DNA of 64,000 nucleotides, taken from the NCBI RefSeq assembly GCF_001746415.1, contig NZ_MEHJ01000001.1:2749001-2813000 (forward strand), given 5' to 3'. This document shows positions 31,961 through 41,581 of this stretch, in pieces. Source of the DNA: Streptomyces agglomeratus. GTDB lineage: Bacteria; Actinomycetota; Actinomycetes; Streptomycetales; Streptomycetaceae. A program made the position numbers and the translations under genes. The notes under the pieces are model-generated. The model saw only the letters and a list, made by a program, of their open reading frames with translations, did no database searches and was not told the origin of the DNA. The first letter of the stretch is position 1, and every line of letters begins with the position of its first letter.

Positions 31961-32442
31961 AGGGCGCTCTCCAACGATTTGCGCAGCTCACTGCGGAGTT
32001 CGGGGGTGAGGACGTGGCCGGCACGGCCGACGAAGAGCGCCATGTGGTACGCCACGACGCTCATGTCGCAGTCCGGCGAGCCGTGCACGCCGAGCAGCGA
32101 GCCGTCGCTGATCGACATCACGAAGACGCTGCCCGACTCCATCGCGATCATCGTCTGCTTGACGCCGCCGCCGTCCATCAGCTTCGCCGCGCCCTGGGTG
32201 AGGCTGGCGAGTCCCGAGACGATGGTCGCGAGGTCGGCGCTCGAACCCTTCGGGCCGTCCTGGCGGACGGCGGGGGTGGCCGGTCCGAGGTTCTGCTCCG
32301 GGTCGGAGGACAGGAGGAGCAGCCCGTCGGACGAGACGACGGCGACCGAGAGGAGACCCGGCACCTCGTCCACGAGGTTGCTCAACAGCCAATGGAGATT
32401 GCGGGCTTCGCTACTCAGCCCGAACGTGCTGGACGCAGTCAA
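31957..32442 (-). CDS. cvnB: Conservon roadblock/LC7 protein CvnB
   Basis: 161 residues of the roadblock/LC7 (MglB-like) fold, which acts on small GTPases as regulator or activator. Seen: NLHWLLSNLVDEVPGLLSVAVVSSDGLLLLSS at the N-terminus, split over a beta-hairpin, and MESGSVFVMSISDGSLLGV in the core. TTG 32442 shares TTGA with the cvnA stop. The operon context confirms the role. Confidence 0.94.
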   Translation of the reverse strand: MTASSTFGLSSEARNLHWLLSNLVDEVPGLLSVAVVSSDGLLLLSSDPEQNLGPATPAVRQDGPKGSSADLATIVSGLASLTQGAAKLMDGGGVKQTMIAMESGSVFVMSISDGSLLGVHGSPDCDMSVVAYHMALFVGRAGHVLTPELRSELRKSLESAL

Positions 32443-35400
32443 CTGCGTGCCTCCTCAACTGTGTCCCCCTTGGTTTCTGTCTCTGGATCGGTGACTTCTT
32501 CTGTGTCTGTGCGGTCCTCGCTGGCCGAGATCTCCGCCTCGACATCGCGGCGGCCCTTGATCGCGCCCTGGTGGAAGCCACCGAGCCGACGCCGCAGGGC
32601 GTCGGCGTCGACGCTGCCGGAGCGCTCGGCGGGCTCCGCCGGGCCGGACTTGACGACCTTGGGGGTGCGCTTGGGCAGCCCCTTGTCGGTGACGGGCTCG
32701 ATCCTGGTCGTGGCGGGGGTGACCGATGCGGCTGTTCCGGCCTCGGCGGCGGCGTCGGTGTCGTCGGCACTACGGGCGGCCACCTCCGAGTCGGCGTCCA
32801 TCTCGCCCGCGGGCGCCGTGGACTGCTGGGGCAGCCGCATGGTCCACGTCGGTTCGTCGACCGGCGCCCCGGTGTCCGCGTTCCCGTCCGCGGCGCGTTC
32901 ATGTGCGTCGGGGCCGATGGCGTAGGGGTCGGGCACGGTCGGCGTCGCAGCGGCGGGCACGGCGGGCCGGGTGACTTCGGTGGCTTCGCCGGCTGCGGAG
33001 GCTCCGGTGGCTGAGGTGGCTCCGGTGGCTTCGGTGCCACCGTCCGCCGCTTCGGCCCGCTCGGCCTGCGCCTCGGGCGCGTCGTCGGCCGCCGGCTCCA
33101 CCTCGGGCTCGACCTCGGCCTCGGCCTCGGGCCGGGCGTCCTGCTCCGACTGCTCCACGTCCTCACGGATCGTCCGCTCGGCCGCCTCCACGAGCGGGTC
33201 CTTCCGGCCCTCCCGCAGCGGATCGTCGAGCGCCGAACGTCCGGGCAGAGCATTGGAGTTGGCCTCGGCGACCGATCCCGGCAGGTTCAGCGTGGGCGCG
33301 TCCCCCGCCACCGGCACTGCGGGCGGCGCGGCCATCGGCGGGGCGGAGGGCAGGAGGGCGTCGGGCAGTACGACGACAGCGGCGACGCCACCCTGCTTCT
33401 GCTCGCGCAGTGTCACCCGTACGCCGTGCCGGGCCGCCAGCAGCGCGGCCACGTGCAGGCCGATGCCGCCGTCGGTGCCGTCGCCCGGCTCGTGCGAAGC
33501 GGGTTCGGCGAGCCGCGCGTTCAGCTCGGTGAGCCGGTCCGGCGGTACGCCGATGCCCTCGTCCTGGACGGAGAGCATGACCTCGCCGCTCTCCAGGAGC
33601 CAGCCGGACAGCTCGACCTTCGCGTCCGGCGGGGAGAACGAGGTGGCGTTCTCCAGCAGTTCGGCGAGAAGGTGGCTGAGGTCGTTGGCGGCGAAGCCCG
33701 CGACCTGGGCGTGCGGCGGAATGGACTGGATCGCCACCCGCTCGTACCGCTCGATCTCACTGACGGCGGCGCGCAGCACGTCGACGAGCGGCACCGGGCC
33801 CTGCTGTCCCTGGCCGTGCTCCGTACCGGCCAGGACCAGCAGGTTCTCGCCGTGGCGGCGCATGACAGTAGCCATGTGGTCGAGCTTGAAGAGGGTCGCG
33901 AGGCGCTCCGGGTCCTGCTCGCGCTCCTCCAGGCTCTCGATCACGCCGAGCTGGCGCTCGACGACGCCCAGCGTGCGCAGCGAGAGGTTGACGAAGGTGG
34001 AGTGGACGGTGTGGCGCATCCGCTCCAGCCGCGCGGCGGTTTCGGCGACCTGCTCCTGGAGTTCGGCGCGCTGGGTGGCGAGGGTCTCGCGCTGGCCGAT
34101 CAGGTGCGTACGGTCACCGGACAGCTTCTCCGCGCGGGCGCCGACCTCGGCGAGCCGGGCGTGGAGGGTGTTGAGGGAGCGTACGACCTGGGCGAACTCG
34201 TCGTTCCGGCCGTTGAAGCGCACCGGTTCGACGGCCTCGCCACCGGGCTCCGGTTCGGCGGCCAGGCGCGCGGCGCCGAGGCGCAGTACGGCCAGCGGGC
34301 GGGTGAGCGTACGGGCGACTGCTGTGCTGACGCCGACGGCGAACAGCAGGCAGGCGCCGGCCAGGGCGATGCGGATCTCCAGCTCCGTGACGTCGTCGTC
34401 GCGGAGCTGGGAGAGCCGGTTGACCTGCGCCGAGCCGAGGGAGGACTCGACGCCGCGCATCAGGTTGATACGGGCCGACAGCGCTGCCTCGGCCTTGGCG
34501 CGGTCGGTGCCGAGCTCCGCGTCGGAGAGCTGGGGCTGGTCGGTGAGGCGCGCGAGGAACTGCTCGGCGGTCTTGACCTCGGGTCCGGTGACGGTGGTCT
34601 TGAGGGACTCGCGGGCGGTGTGCCCGGCGGCCTGGTCGAAGTCGGCGAGCGCGGCGAGTTCGCGCACACGCGACTGCTGGGCCGCGGCGGTGAGCGCGTT
34701 ACGGGCGCGCACGCTCTCGGAGTCCGGGTCCTCCGGGACGGGCACCAGGAGCCCGGTGACGGGGTCGACGCGGTTGCCGGTGCTCTCGCGCGGCACCGAG
34801 AGGGCGGCGAGCAGCAGTCCGCGGGTCGCGGCCGCCTGCTCGGTGGCGTGCCCGAGCGAGGCCGGGGCGCGGGTGGCCTCGGCGGCGCGCGGAGGGGTCT
34901 TGTCGGCGAGCTCGTCGGCGAGGTCCTGGAGCTTCTCGATCGCCCCGGTGTACGCCTTGTGGGCCTCCAGCGCGGTGCCCTTGCCGGTGAGGGCGTCCCG
35001 GCGGATGCCGGGGATCCTGGCGAGGTCGCGGCGCAGGGCGGCCGGGGCCGCGGGCTCTATCTCGTCCATCTGGCGGTCGACACGGGCGCTGCGGCTCGCC
35101 GAGAGCCCGGTGTCTTTGCCGCTGTCCCCGTCGTCCGCCCCGGCGCCGGCCTCTTCGCCGCCGCCGCGTCCGGCGGCGATGAACGCGGTGACGTCGTCGC
35201 GTTCGTCGGCGAGGGAGTGGGCGAGGGTGACTGCCTGCCGGTTCAGTTCGGCGAGGGTGACCAGGCGCTGGGACTCGGAGAGTTCGGAGGAGGCGCTGAG
35301 GATGGCGGGGGTACCGGCCGCGAGGACGGTGACGCCGACGACGGCCACGCCGGCGACCAGCCGGCTGCGTACCCGTACGGTGCGTTCGGTCCGCTCGCCA

Positions 35401-35447
35401 ATACCGCTATCGCCCCGAGGCCGCTTTTTCTGCACCGGTGCTCGCAT
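32439..35447 (-). CDS. cvnA: Conservon sensor kinase-like protein CvnA
   Basis: 1002 residues. TM1 lies at about 28-50, followed by a helical extracytoplasmic nitrate/sulphate-sensing-like (NIT) region (about 55-355) and TM2 (about 358-380). A HAMP segment and coiled coil (QRETLATQRAELQEQVAE) precede an ATPase domain with N box ELLENATSFSPPDA and G1 VQDEGIGVP. There is no canonical HisKA box; VHSTFVNLSLRTL takes its place, as in other CvnA proteins. The last 300 residues are acidic, Ala/Glu-rich and probably disordered. ATG 35447 begins the operon cvnA-B-C-D-monooxygenase. Confidence 0.94.
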   Translation of the reverse strand: MRAPVQKKRPRGDSGIGERTERTVRVRSRLVAGVAVVGVTVLAAGTPAILSASSELSESQRLVTLAELNRQAVTLAHSLADERDDVTAFIAAGRGGGEEAGAGADDGDSGKDTGLSASRSARVDRQMDEIEPAAPAALRRDLARIPGIRRDALTGKGTALEAHKAYTGAIEKLQDLADELADKTPPRAAEATRAPASLGHATEQAAATRGLLLAALSVPRESTGNRVDPVTGLLVPVPEDPDSESVRARNALTAAAQQSRVRELAALADFDQAAGHTARESLKTTVTGPEVKTAEQFLARLTDQPQLSDAELGTDRAKAEAALSARINLMRGVESSLGSAQVNRLSQLRDDDVTELEIRIALAGACLLFAVGVSTAVARTLTRPLAVLRLGAARLAAEPEPGGEAVEPVRFNGRNDEFAQVVRSLNTLHARLAEVGARAEKLSGDRTHLIGQRETLATQRAELQEQVAETAARLERMRHTVHSTFVNLSLRTLGVVERQLGVIESLEEREQDPERLATLFKLDHMATVMRRHGENLLVLAGTEHGQGQQGPVPLVDVLRAAVSEIERYERVAIQSIPPHAQVAGFAANDLSHLLAELLENATSFSPPDAKVELSGWLLESGEVMLSVQDEGIGVPPDRLTELNARLAEPASHEPGDGTDGGIGLHVAALLAARHGVRVTLREQKQGGVAAVVVLPDALLPSAPPMAAPPAVPVAGDAPTLNLPGSVAEANSNALPGRSALDDPLREGRKDPLVEAAERTIREDVEQSEQDARPEAEAEVEPEVEPAADDAPEAQAERAEAADGGTEATGATSATGASAAGEATEVTRPAVPAAATPTVPDPYAIGPDAHERAADGNADTGAPVDEPTWTMRLPQQSTAPAGEMDADSEVAARSADDTDAAAEAGTAASVTPATTRIEPVTDKGLPKRTPKVVKSGPAEPAERSGSVDADALRRRLGGFHQGAIKGRRDVEAEISASEDRTDTEEVTDPETETKGDTVEEARS

Positions 35448-35821
35448 TCTTGCTTGACTCGTCTGCTCACGTGGCCGAGGTGACGACCGGTCACACGAGA
35501 ACGCCCCACCCCGGTAGTGACTCGAATGGCTTCAGACCATTCCAGCGCTTATGGGAAGAAGGCGCGCATCACCCGCTCCGCCACCTGAACGAGTGAACAT
35601 CAATCGGGAGTTGGCGAACAACTCCCCATGCGATTCGTCTCACGCGCGCGCGGAGCGCCGGTTGGAAGTTCGGCCCGGCCTTTGGCAGGATGCGCCCCCG
35701 CAGCTTCACGGAGTAACCCATTCCGCCCATAAACCCGTGCTTCACCTGCTGGTACGGGCCAATTGAGCGCCGCCGGAAAGCCGTCGGGCCACACGTCGGC
35801 GGCTCGTGCAGACTGGGTCGC
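35448..35821. other. 374-bp divergent intergenic region
   Basis: Lies between cvnA (minus) and the PP2C-like gene (plus) and should hold both promoters. CAGACT at 35809-35814, eight bases before the PP2C ATG, suits a -10 box for a leaderless mRNA. I see no extended inverted repeat. Confidence 0.5.
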
Positions 35822-36604
35822 ATGCGCTTCGAACTGGCCACGGCCCCCGGTGACCCCGAACGCCCCAATGAGGACTGGGCGTCTGTCGCCCTGCCTGCCG
35901 CCGGCCAGGGTGGGGCGCTCGTCCTGCTGGACGGGGTGACGCCCCCGGCGGGCGACTACGCGTGCGTTCATTCCGTCCCCTGGTTCACTGCCCGGCTCGG
36001 CGGCGCACTGCTCGAATTGTCCGCTTCGCGGCGTGATTTGACCCTTGCCGAGGTCCTGGCGGAGGCGATTCGCCGTACCGCCGACGCCCACCGCGACACC
36101 TGTGACCTTTCTCACGTACGGACGCCCCAGGCGACGGTGGTCCTGGCACGCTGGGGCACGGACGAGATCGAGCACTTGGTGCTGTCGGACTCGGCACTGC
36201 TGCTGGAGTCCCCCGACGGCACCGTGCGCGCGGTACTCGACGACCGCCTCGACCGCGTCCCGCCGGAGGTGCTCGCCTCACTCGTGGCCACGGACGCCCT
36301 GCGCAACGCGGAGGGCGGCTTCTTCACGGCGGCGGCGGACCCGGCGGTGGCCGGGCTGGCGGTGACGGGCGTGACCGCGCGGGCGCAGGTGCGGTCCATG
36401 GCGGCGCTCAGTGACGGGGCGTCGCGCTGGGTGGACATGTTCGGCGAGGGGGACTGGGCCGAGTGCGTGGGTGTACTGCGCAAGGAGGGCGCGCAGGGCC
36501 TGATCGACCGCGTACGGACGCGGGAACGCGGCGAGACCGCGTCGCCGCTGATGCGGCGGTGGAAGCGGCACGACGACGCGGCGGTTGTCTTCGTGGAGCT
36601 GTGA
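35822..36604 (+). CDS. PP2C-like phosphatase domain protein
   Basis: 260 residues of the metal-dependent PPM/PP2C fold. An N-terminal Glu-Asp pair (RPNEDWASV) and LLDGVTPPAG supply metal ligands. SDSALLL and ALSDGASR (conserved Asp) follow, and the C-terminal Asp is in KRHDDAAVVFVEL. It would dephosphorylate Ser/Thr proteins. The first catalytic-Asp strand is slightly atypical (LLDGV rather than VADGMGG). Likely leaderless. The stop lies inside a 21-bp direct repeat. Confidence 0.85.
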   Translation: MRFELATAPGDPERPNEDWASVALPAAGQGGALVLLDGVTPPAGDYACVHSVPWFTARLGGALLELSASRRDLTLAEVLAEAIRRTADAHRDTCDLSHVRTPQATVVLARWGTDEIEHLVLSDSALLLESPDGTVRAVLDDRLDRVPPEVLASLVATDALRNAEGGFFTAAADPAVAGLAVTGVTARAQVRSMAALSDGASRWVDMFGEGDWAECVGVLRKEGAQGLIDRVRTRERGETASPLMRRWKRHDDAAVVFVEL

Positions 36605-36676
36605 GGTCTACGTGAAGCCGTGAGGAGCCACGTGGAGCTGTGGAAGGGGCCACGTTGGAGCTGTGAGGTCTACGTG
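36594..36676. repeat. 21-bp direct repeat across the PP2C stop codon
   Basis: TGGAGCTGTGAGGTCTACG plus TG occurs at 36594-36614 and again at 36656-36676. A partial copy (ACGTGGAGCTGTGGA) lies between them. The first copy includes the last codons and TGA of the PP2C-like gene, so the 3' end has been partly duplicated. Confidence 0.8.
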
Positions 36677-36758
36677 GAGCTGAGGACTACGGCCCCCTGC
36701 CTTGCGTTCGAGGACACCCCGCACGGCGCCCGGTGGTCCGGGGGGCCGGCCGCCGGCC

Positions 36759-37253
36759 TCACCCCTCGGCCCGCGCGTTCAACTGATGCAGCAGCCGCGC
36801 CAGTTCCGCGACCTCAGCCCGGTCCCAGTCCGCCAGCTTGCGTACGTACCGGGCGCGCCGCGCGTCCCGCACCCGGCGGAAACGGGCCCGTCCCTCGTCC
36901 GTGAGCGCGACCAGCGAGGCCCGTCCGTCCGCCGGATCGGGCTCGCGCGTGACCAGGCCGAGGTCCTCCAGGGCCCGCAGCTGCCGGCTCATCGTCGCCT
37001 TGCCGACGCCGAACCACGCGGCCAGTTCCGTGGCCCGCTGCCGGTCCGCCTCGTCGAGACGTACGAGCAGCCCGTACGCCGCCGGCTCCAGCTCCGGGTG
37101 GACTTCGCGGGCCATGTCGCCGGAGGACGCGCGAGCCCGGCGCAGAAAGACCGCCAATTCCCGCTCCAGGGCGAGGAATACGTGGTCCACACCACTCGCC
37201 TCCGGTGTGCGCCCGTCATCCGCTCTTCCGCTTCCGTGCACGTCAGAACTCAT
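36759..37253 (-). CDS. MarR-family transcriptional regulator
   Basis: 164 residues. The winged helix-turn-helix is at about 65-120 (RATELAAWFGVGKATMSRQLRALEDLGLVTREPDPADGRAS, with the wing DGRAS). Flanking helices form the dimer interface. It is divergent from the GH25 lysozyme gene across 222 bp, which it may control. The ligand is unknown. Confidence 0.9.
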   Translation of the reverse strand: MSSDVHGSGRADDGRTPEASGVDHVFLALERELAVFLRRARASSGDMAREVHPELEPAAYGLLVRLDEADRQRATELAAWFGVGKATMSRQLRALEDLGLVTREPDPADGRASLVALTDEGRARFRRVRDARRARYVRKLADWDRAEVAELARLLHQLNARAEG

Positions 37254-37475
37254 TGCGCGCTTTCCTCACCCTGAAGTTTTCTTTCACCAGCGGCCATTGC
37301 CGCAGCTCGGCCAGTATTTCGCAGGAGTAGACCAACGGCGGAACCCGGACCCCCTTCCGCGCCCCCGGTCTACGTGCGTAGCTTCATGGATGACATGTCC
37401 ACACCAGGGACTTTGTCGACAGGTCACCCCACGGCCTGTTTCTGCTTCCCCCACCGAGCCTTTCGGAGGCACGCA

Positions 37476-38360
37476 ATGCCCGTGCACAGATCCGGAACGG
37501 CCCGCCGCCCGCGCACCGCGGCGGCCGGGATTCTCCTCGCCCTCCTCTCCGCTCTCGCGCTCGTCCTCACCCTCCCCGGCGCGGCCACCGCCACCGTCGC
37601 CGCCACCAACGCCGATGCCGACGCCGACGCAGGCGCAGGCGCAGGCGGAAAGCCCGAACGCGGATCGGCCCACATGGGCATGGGAGTCGTCGAGCACGAC
37701 GGCCAGGGTGACCTGCCGCGCGACACCCGTGTCACGCAGACCGAAGGCGTGGACGTCAGCAGCCACCAAGGCAACGTCAACTGGTCCACCCTGTGGAGCA
37801 GCGGTGTGAAGTGGGCCTATGTGAAGGCCACCGAGGGGAACTACTACAAAAACCCCTACTTCGGGCAGCAGTACACCGGCTCGTACAACGTGGGCATGAT
37901 CCGCGGCGCGTACCACTTCGCCACACCGAACGACTCCAGCGGTGCCAACCAGGCCAACTACTTCGTCGACAACGGCGGCGGCTGGTCGCGCGACGGCAGG
38001 ACGCTGCCCGGGGCGCTGGACATCGAGTGGAACCCGTACGGCGCGCAGTGCTACGGCAAGACGCAGAGCGCGATGGTCGCCTGGATCCGCGACTTCCTCA
38101 CCACCTACAGGGCCCGCACCGGCCGCGACGCCGTCATCTACACGGCGACCAGCTGGTGGAAGACCTGCACCGGCAATTACGGCGGCTTCGGCTCCGTCAA
38201 CCCGCTATGGATCGCCCGGTACGACACGACGGTGGGTGAACTGCCGGCCGGCTGGGGCGTACAGACCATGTGGCAGTACACCTCCACCGGTCCCACCGTC
38301 GGCGACCACAACAAGTTCAACGGCGCCCTCGACCGTGTCCAGGCTCTCGCTTACGGCTGA
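37476..38360 (+). CDS. Secreted GH25 lysozyme (N,O-diacetylmuramidase type)
   Basis: 294 residues. A long signal peptide (LLALLSALALVLTLPGAATA) is followed by an Asp-Ala repeat (NADADADAGAGAGG). A GH25 domain starts at EGVDVSSHQGNVNWSTL. Catalytic acids are the first-strand Asp (GVDVS) and the DxE pair in GALDIEWNP. AYVKATEGNYYKNPYF and MWQYTSTG complete the barrel. It cleaves the beta-1,4 bond in peptidoglycan like cellosyl and mutanolysin. ATG 37476 has GGAGG 6 bp upstream. No wall-binding domain is attached. Confidence 0.93.
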   Translation: MPVHRSGTARRPRTAAAGILLALLSALALVLTLPGAATATVAATNADADADAGAGAGGKPERGSAHMGMGVVEHDGQGDLPRDTRVTQTEGVDVSSHQGNVNWSTLWSSGVKWAYVKATEGNYYKNPYFGQQYTGSYNVGMIRGAYHFATPNDSSGANQANYFVDNGGGWSRDGRTLPGALDIEWNPYGAQCYGKTQSAMVAWIRDFLTTYRARTGRDAVIYTATSWWKTCTGNYGGFGSVNPLWIARYDTTVGELPAGWGVQTMWQYTSTGPTVGDHNKFNGALDRVQALAYG

Positions 38361-38438
38361 CCGGTCCTGGTCCCGCATCCGGTGCCGGGAGCGTCGCGGT
38401 CCGGGTGCGGAGCCGGTGCGTATGTCCCGGCCAGTGCC

Positions 38439-38981
38439 TCAGGCGCCGTCGACCGGCAGCTGGGCGACCGCTCCGACCACCGCCAGCAGGGACGATCCGT
38501 CCGCGAGTTGATGCGTCGTCGCGGTGGCGATGAAACCGGCGTCGCTCAGGTGCGTCAGCAGCAGGCCCTTGACCTTGGCGACCTGCGCCGCGTCCGGGGG
38601 GTCGTAACAGAGCACCAGGCTGCCCGTCGGCCGGAGCAGCCGGGTGACGGCCTCCAGCTCGCGGGTGGCCGGTCCGGTCCAGAAGACGTTGACGTCGATG
38701 GCGAGGATCTTGTCGTAGCGTCCGAGCGCGTCGGGATCGGCGTCGGCGAGGGCGGTACGGACGAACCTGACCCGGCCCGCCGACACGGCCTCGGCGTTGC
38801 GCTCGCTCGCCGCCGCGACAGCCACGTCGGAGCGGTCCAGCCCCACCAGCTCACCGCGCGGCAGGCGCTCCAGGATCAGGCCGGCCGCCACACCGCGCCC
38901 GCAGCCGATCTCCAGTACGCGGTCGTCGGGGCGTACGTCGAGAAGCCCGACGGCCACCGTGAGCCGCTCCGGAACGCCCAT
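38439..38981 (-). CDS. Class I SAM-dependent methyltransferase
   Basis: 180 residues. Motif I is VLEIGCGRGVAAG and the acidic ribose-binding residue is in VGLDRSDVAV. Later strands read YDKILAIDVNVFW and GSLVLCYDPPDA. It is short, a bare Rossmann domain without a substrate cap. The target is unknown. It lies 111 bp past the hairpin following lon and may have its own promoter. Confidence 0.87.
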   Translation of the reverse strand: MGVPERLTVAVGLLDVRPDDRVLEIGCGRGVAAGLILERLPRGELVGLDRSDVAVAAASERNAEAVSAGRVRFVRTALADADPDALGRYDKILAIDVNVFWTGPATRELEAVTRLLRPTGSLVLCYDPPDAAQVAKVKGLLLTHLSDAGFIATATTHQLADGSSLLAVVGAVAQLPVDGA

Positions 38982-39092
38982 GCCGCCACCTCGCCCTCGC
39001 CTGTCGCCTTTCCCGCCGTTCGCGCTCTACCTCCGTTGTATCCGATTACCTGCCCTTTCGCGCGGAAGCCCGCTGTCGTCCGGCGCAAGCGG

Positions 39093-39129
39093 AGGCCCCC
39101 GCTCCCTCGGGCGAGGGGTCGGGGGGCCT
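39093..39129 (-). terminator. Terminator after lon
   Basis: AGGCCCCCG at 39093-39101 pairs with CGGGGGGCCT at 39120-39129 (one extra G). Inside, CCCTCG and CGAGGG pair around GG, giving a long double-stem hairpin. It lies 29 bp beyond the lon stop codon on the lon strand. Confidence 0.78.
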
Positions 39130-39157
39130 GCCACAGCCGGGCCACCGGCGGCGTCCG

Positions 39158-41560
39158 TCACGCCGCCGCCGGCACCCGTACCTCTGCCGGAGCCAGCGCG
39201 ATCTCCAGTACCTGGCGCACGTCCGTCACCGGGTGGATCTCCAGCTTGTCGAGGATCTCGGCCGGCACGTCGTCCAGGTCGGCCTCGTTCCGCTTGGGGA
39301 TCACGACCGTCGTCGTGCCCGCCCGGTGCGCCGCCAGCAGCTTCTGCTTCAGACCGCCGATCGGCAGGACGCGCCCGGTCAGGGACACCTCACCGGTCAT
39401 GGCCACGTCCGTACGGACCAGCCGCCCGGACAGCAGCGACGCGAGCGCCGTCGTCATGGTGATGCCGGCGCTCGGGCCGTCCTTCGGGACCGCGCCCGCC
39501 GGGAAGTGGATGTGGACGCCCCGGTCCTTCAGGTCGCCGACCGGAAGCTCCAGCTCAGCGCCGTGCGAGCGGAGGAAGGAGAGCGCGATCTGGGCGGACT
39601 CCTTCATGACGTCGCCGAGCTGGCCCGTGAGGGTCAGCCCCGCGCCGCCCGTCTCCTCGTCGGCCAGTGACGCCTCGACGAAGAGCACGTCGCCGCCCGC
39701 CCCCGTGACCGCGAGCCCGGTGGCCACGCCGGGGACCGCCGTACGGCGCTCCGACGGGTCCTGGGCCGACTCCGGTACGTGGTGGGGCCGGCCGATCAGG
39801 GCGCGCAGGTCACCGTCCGTGATCGTGAACGGCAGCTCCTGCTCGCCGAGCTCGTGCTTGGCCGCCACCTTGCGCAGGAGGCGCGAGACCGAGCGCTCCA
39901 GGTTCCGTACGCCCGCCTCACGGGTGTACTCCCCCGCGAGCTTGCGCAGCGCGGACTCGTCCAGCGTCACCTCGCCCGGCTCCAGGCCCGACCGCTCCAG
40001 CTGGCGCGGCAGCAGGTGGTCGCGGGCGATGACGACCTTCTCGTCCTCGGTGTAGCCGTCGAGCCTGACCAGCTCCATACGGTCGAGCAGCGCCTCCGGG
40101 ATCGCCTCCAGGACGTTGGCGGTGGCGAGGAAGACCACGTCGGAGAGGTCCAGCTCGACCTCCAGGTAGTGGTCGCGGAAGGTGTGGTTCTGGGCGGGGT
40201 CGAGCACCTCCAGCAGCGCTGCCGCCGGGTCGCCCCGGAAGTCGGACCCCACCTTGTCGATCTCGTCGAGGAGGACGACGGGGTTCATCGACCCGGCTTC
40301 CTTGACGGCGCGCACGATCCGCCCCGGGAGAGCCCCGACGTACGTACGGCGGTGTCCGCGGATCTCCGCCTCGTCGCGTACGCCGCCGAGCGCGACCCGT
40401 ACGAACTTGCGGCCCATCGCGTGCGCGACCGACTCGCCCAGCGACGTCTTGCCGACGCCGGGCGGCCCGACGAGGGCCAGCACGGCGCCGCCGCGACGGC
40501 CGCCGACGACGCCGAGGCCCCGGTCGGCCCGGCGCTTGCGCACCGCGAGATACTCGGTGATGCGCTCCTTCACGTCCTCCAGACCGGCGTGCTCGGCGTC
40601 CAGGACCGCCTTGGCGCCCCGGATGTCGTACTGGTCCTCGGTCCGCTCGGTCCAGGGCAGCTCCAGGACGGTGTCCAGCCAGGTGCGGATCCACGACCCC
40701 TCCGGCGACTGGTCGGAGGAGCGCTCCAGCTTGTCGACCTCCTTGAGGGCGGCCTCGCGGACCTTCTCGGGGAGGTCGGCGGCCTCGACCCGGGTCCGGT
40801 AGTCGTCGGACTCGTCCTCGCCGTCCTGACCGTTGATCTCGCGCAGTTCCTTGCGTACGGCGTCGAGCTGGCGGCGCAGCAGGAACTCGCGCTGCTGCTT
40901 GTCGACGCCTTCCTGCACGTCCTTGGCGATGGACTCGGCGACGTCCTGCTCGGCGAGGTGCTCGCTCAGCCACTTCACGGCGAGCCTGAGGCGGACCACC
41001 GGGTCGGCGGTCTCCAGCAGCTCGACCTTCTGGGCGGTGGTGAGGAAGGGCGAGTAGCCGGAGTTGTCGGCGAGGGCGGACACGCCGTCGATCTGCTGGA
41101 CGCGGTCGACGACCTGCCAGGCGCCGCGCTTCTTCAGCCAGCTGGTGGCGAGCGCCTTGTACTCCTTCACCAGCTCGGTGACCGCTCCGGGGAGCGGGTC
41201 GGGCACCGTCTCGTCGACGCCCGTGCCCTCGACCCAGAGCGCGGCGCCGGGTCCGGTGGTCCCGGCGCCGATCTGGACGCGGCTGCGGCCGCGGATCAGG
41301 GCGCCGGGGTCGCCGTCGGAGAGCCGCCCGACCTGCTCGACGGTGCCCAGGACGCCGGTCGCGGCGTACGTGCCGTCGATGCGCGGAACGAGGAGGACCT
41401 GTGGCTTGTTGCCGCTGGAGCGGGCGGCGGCCTGCGCGGCCTCCACCGCGGCGCGTACGTCGGTGTCGGACAGGTCCAGGGGCACCACCATTCCGGGCAG
41501 CACGACCTCGTCATCGAGCGGCAGCACGGGCAGGGTGAGCGGGTTGGACGTCGATGCCAT
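39158..41560 (-). CDS. lon: ATP-dependent protease Lon (LonA)
   Basis: 800-residue hexameric AAA+ serine protease that degrades misfolded and regulatory proteins. The N-terminal substrate domain (about 1-300) starts LPVLPLDDEVVLPGMVVPL. Walker A is GPPGVGKT (about 365-372), with Walker B VVLLDEIDKV. The protease has the catalytic dyad S697 (KDGPSAGITM) and K740 (GLKQKLLAAHRAG). ATG 41560 follows a weak purine-rich AAGGGGAGATC site. A HAIR-like HspR site lies just upstream, suiting heat-shock control as reported for streptomycete lon. Confidence 0.97.
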   Translation of the reverse strand: MASTSNPLTLPVLPLDDEVVLPGMVVPLDLSDTDVRAAVEAAQAAARSSGNKPQVLLVPRIDGTYAATGVLGTVEQVGRLSDGDPGALIRGRSRVQIGAGTTGPGAALWVEGTGVDETVPDPLPGAVTELVKEYKALATSWLKKRGAWQVVDRVQQIDGVSALADNSGYSPFLTTAQKVELLETADPVVRLRLAVKWLSEHLAEQDVAESIAKDVQEGVDKQQREFLLRRQLDAVRKELREINGQDGEDESDDYRTRVEAADLPEKVREAALKEVDKLERSSDQSPEGSWIRTWLDTVLELPWTERTEDQYDIRGAKAVLDAEHAGLEDVKERITEYLAVRKRRADRGLGVVGGRRGGAVLALVGPPGVGKTSLGESVAHAMGRKFVRVALGGVRDEAEIRGHRRTYVGALPGRIVRAVKEAGSMNPVVLLDEIDKVGSDFRGDPAAALLEVLDPAQNHTFRDHYLEVELDLSDVVFLATANVLEAIPEALLDRMELVRLDGYTEDEKVVIARDHLLPRQLERSGLEPGEVTLDESALRKLAGEYTREAGVRNLERSVSRLLRKVAAKHELGEQELPFTITDGDLRALIGRPHHVPESAQDPSERRTAVPGVATGLAVTGAGGDVLFVEASLADEETGGAGLTLTGQLGDVMKESAQIALSFLRSHGAELELPVGDLKDRGVHIHFPAGAVPKDGPSAGITMTTALASLLSGRLVRTDVAMTGEVSLTGRVLPIGGLKQKLLAAHRAGTTTVVIPKRNEADLDDVPAEILDKLEIHPVTDVRQVLEIALAPAEVRVPAAA

Positions 41561-41581
41561 GATCTCCCCTTCGGCAGTGAA

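Noticed and set aside
32971..35457. A long Ser/Arg-rich plus-strand frame opposite cvnA
   Set aside because: Low-complexity composition from reading high-GC codons on the wrong strand. cvnA is certain from its domains and operon.
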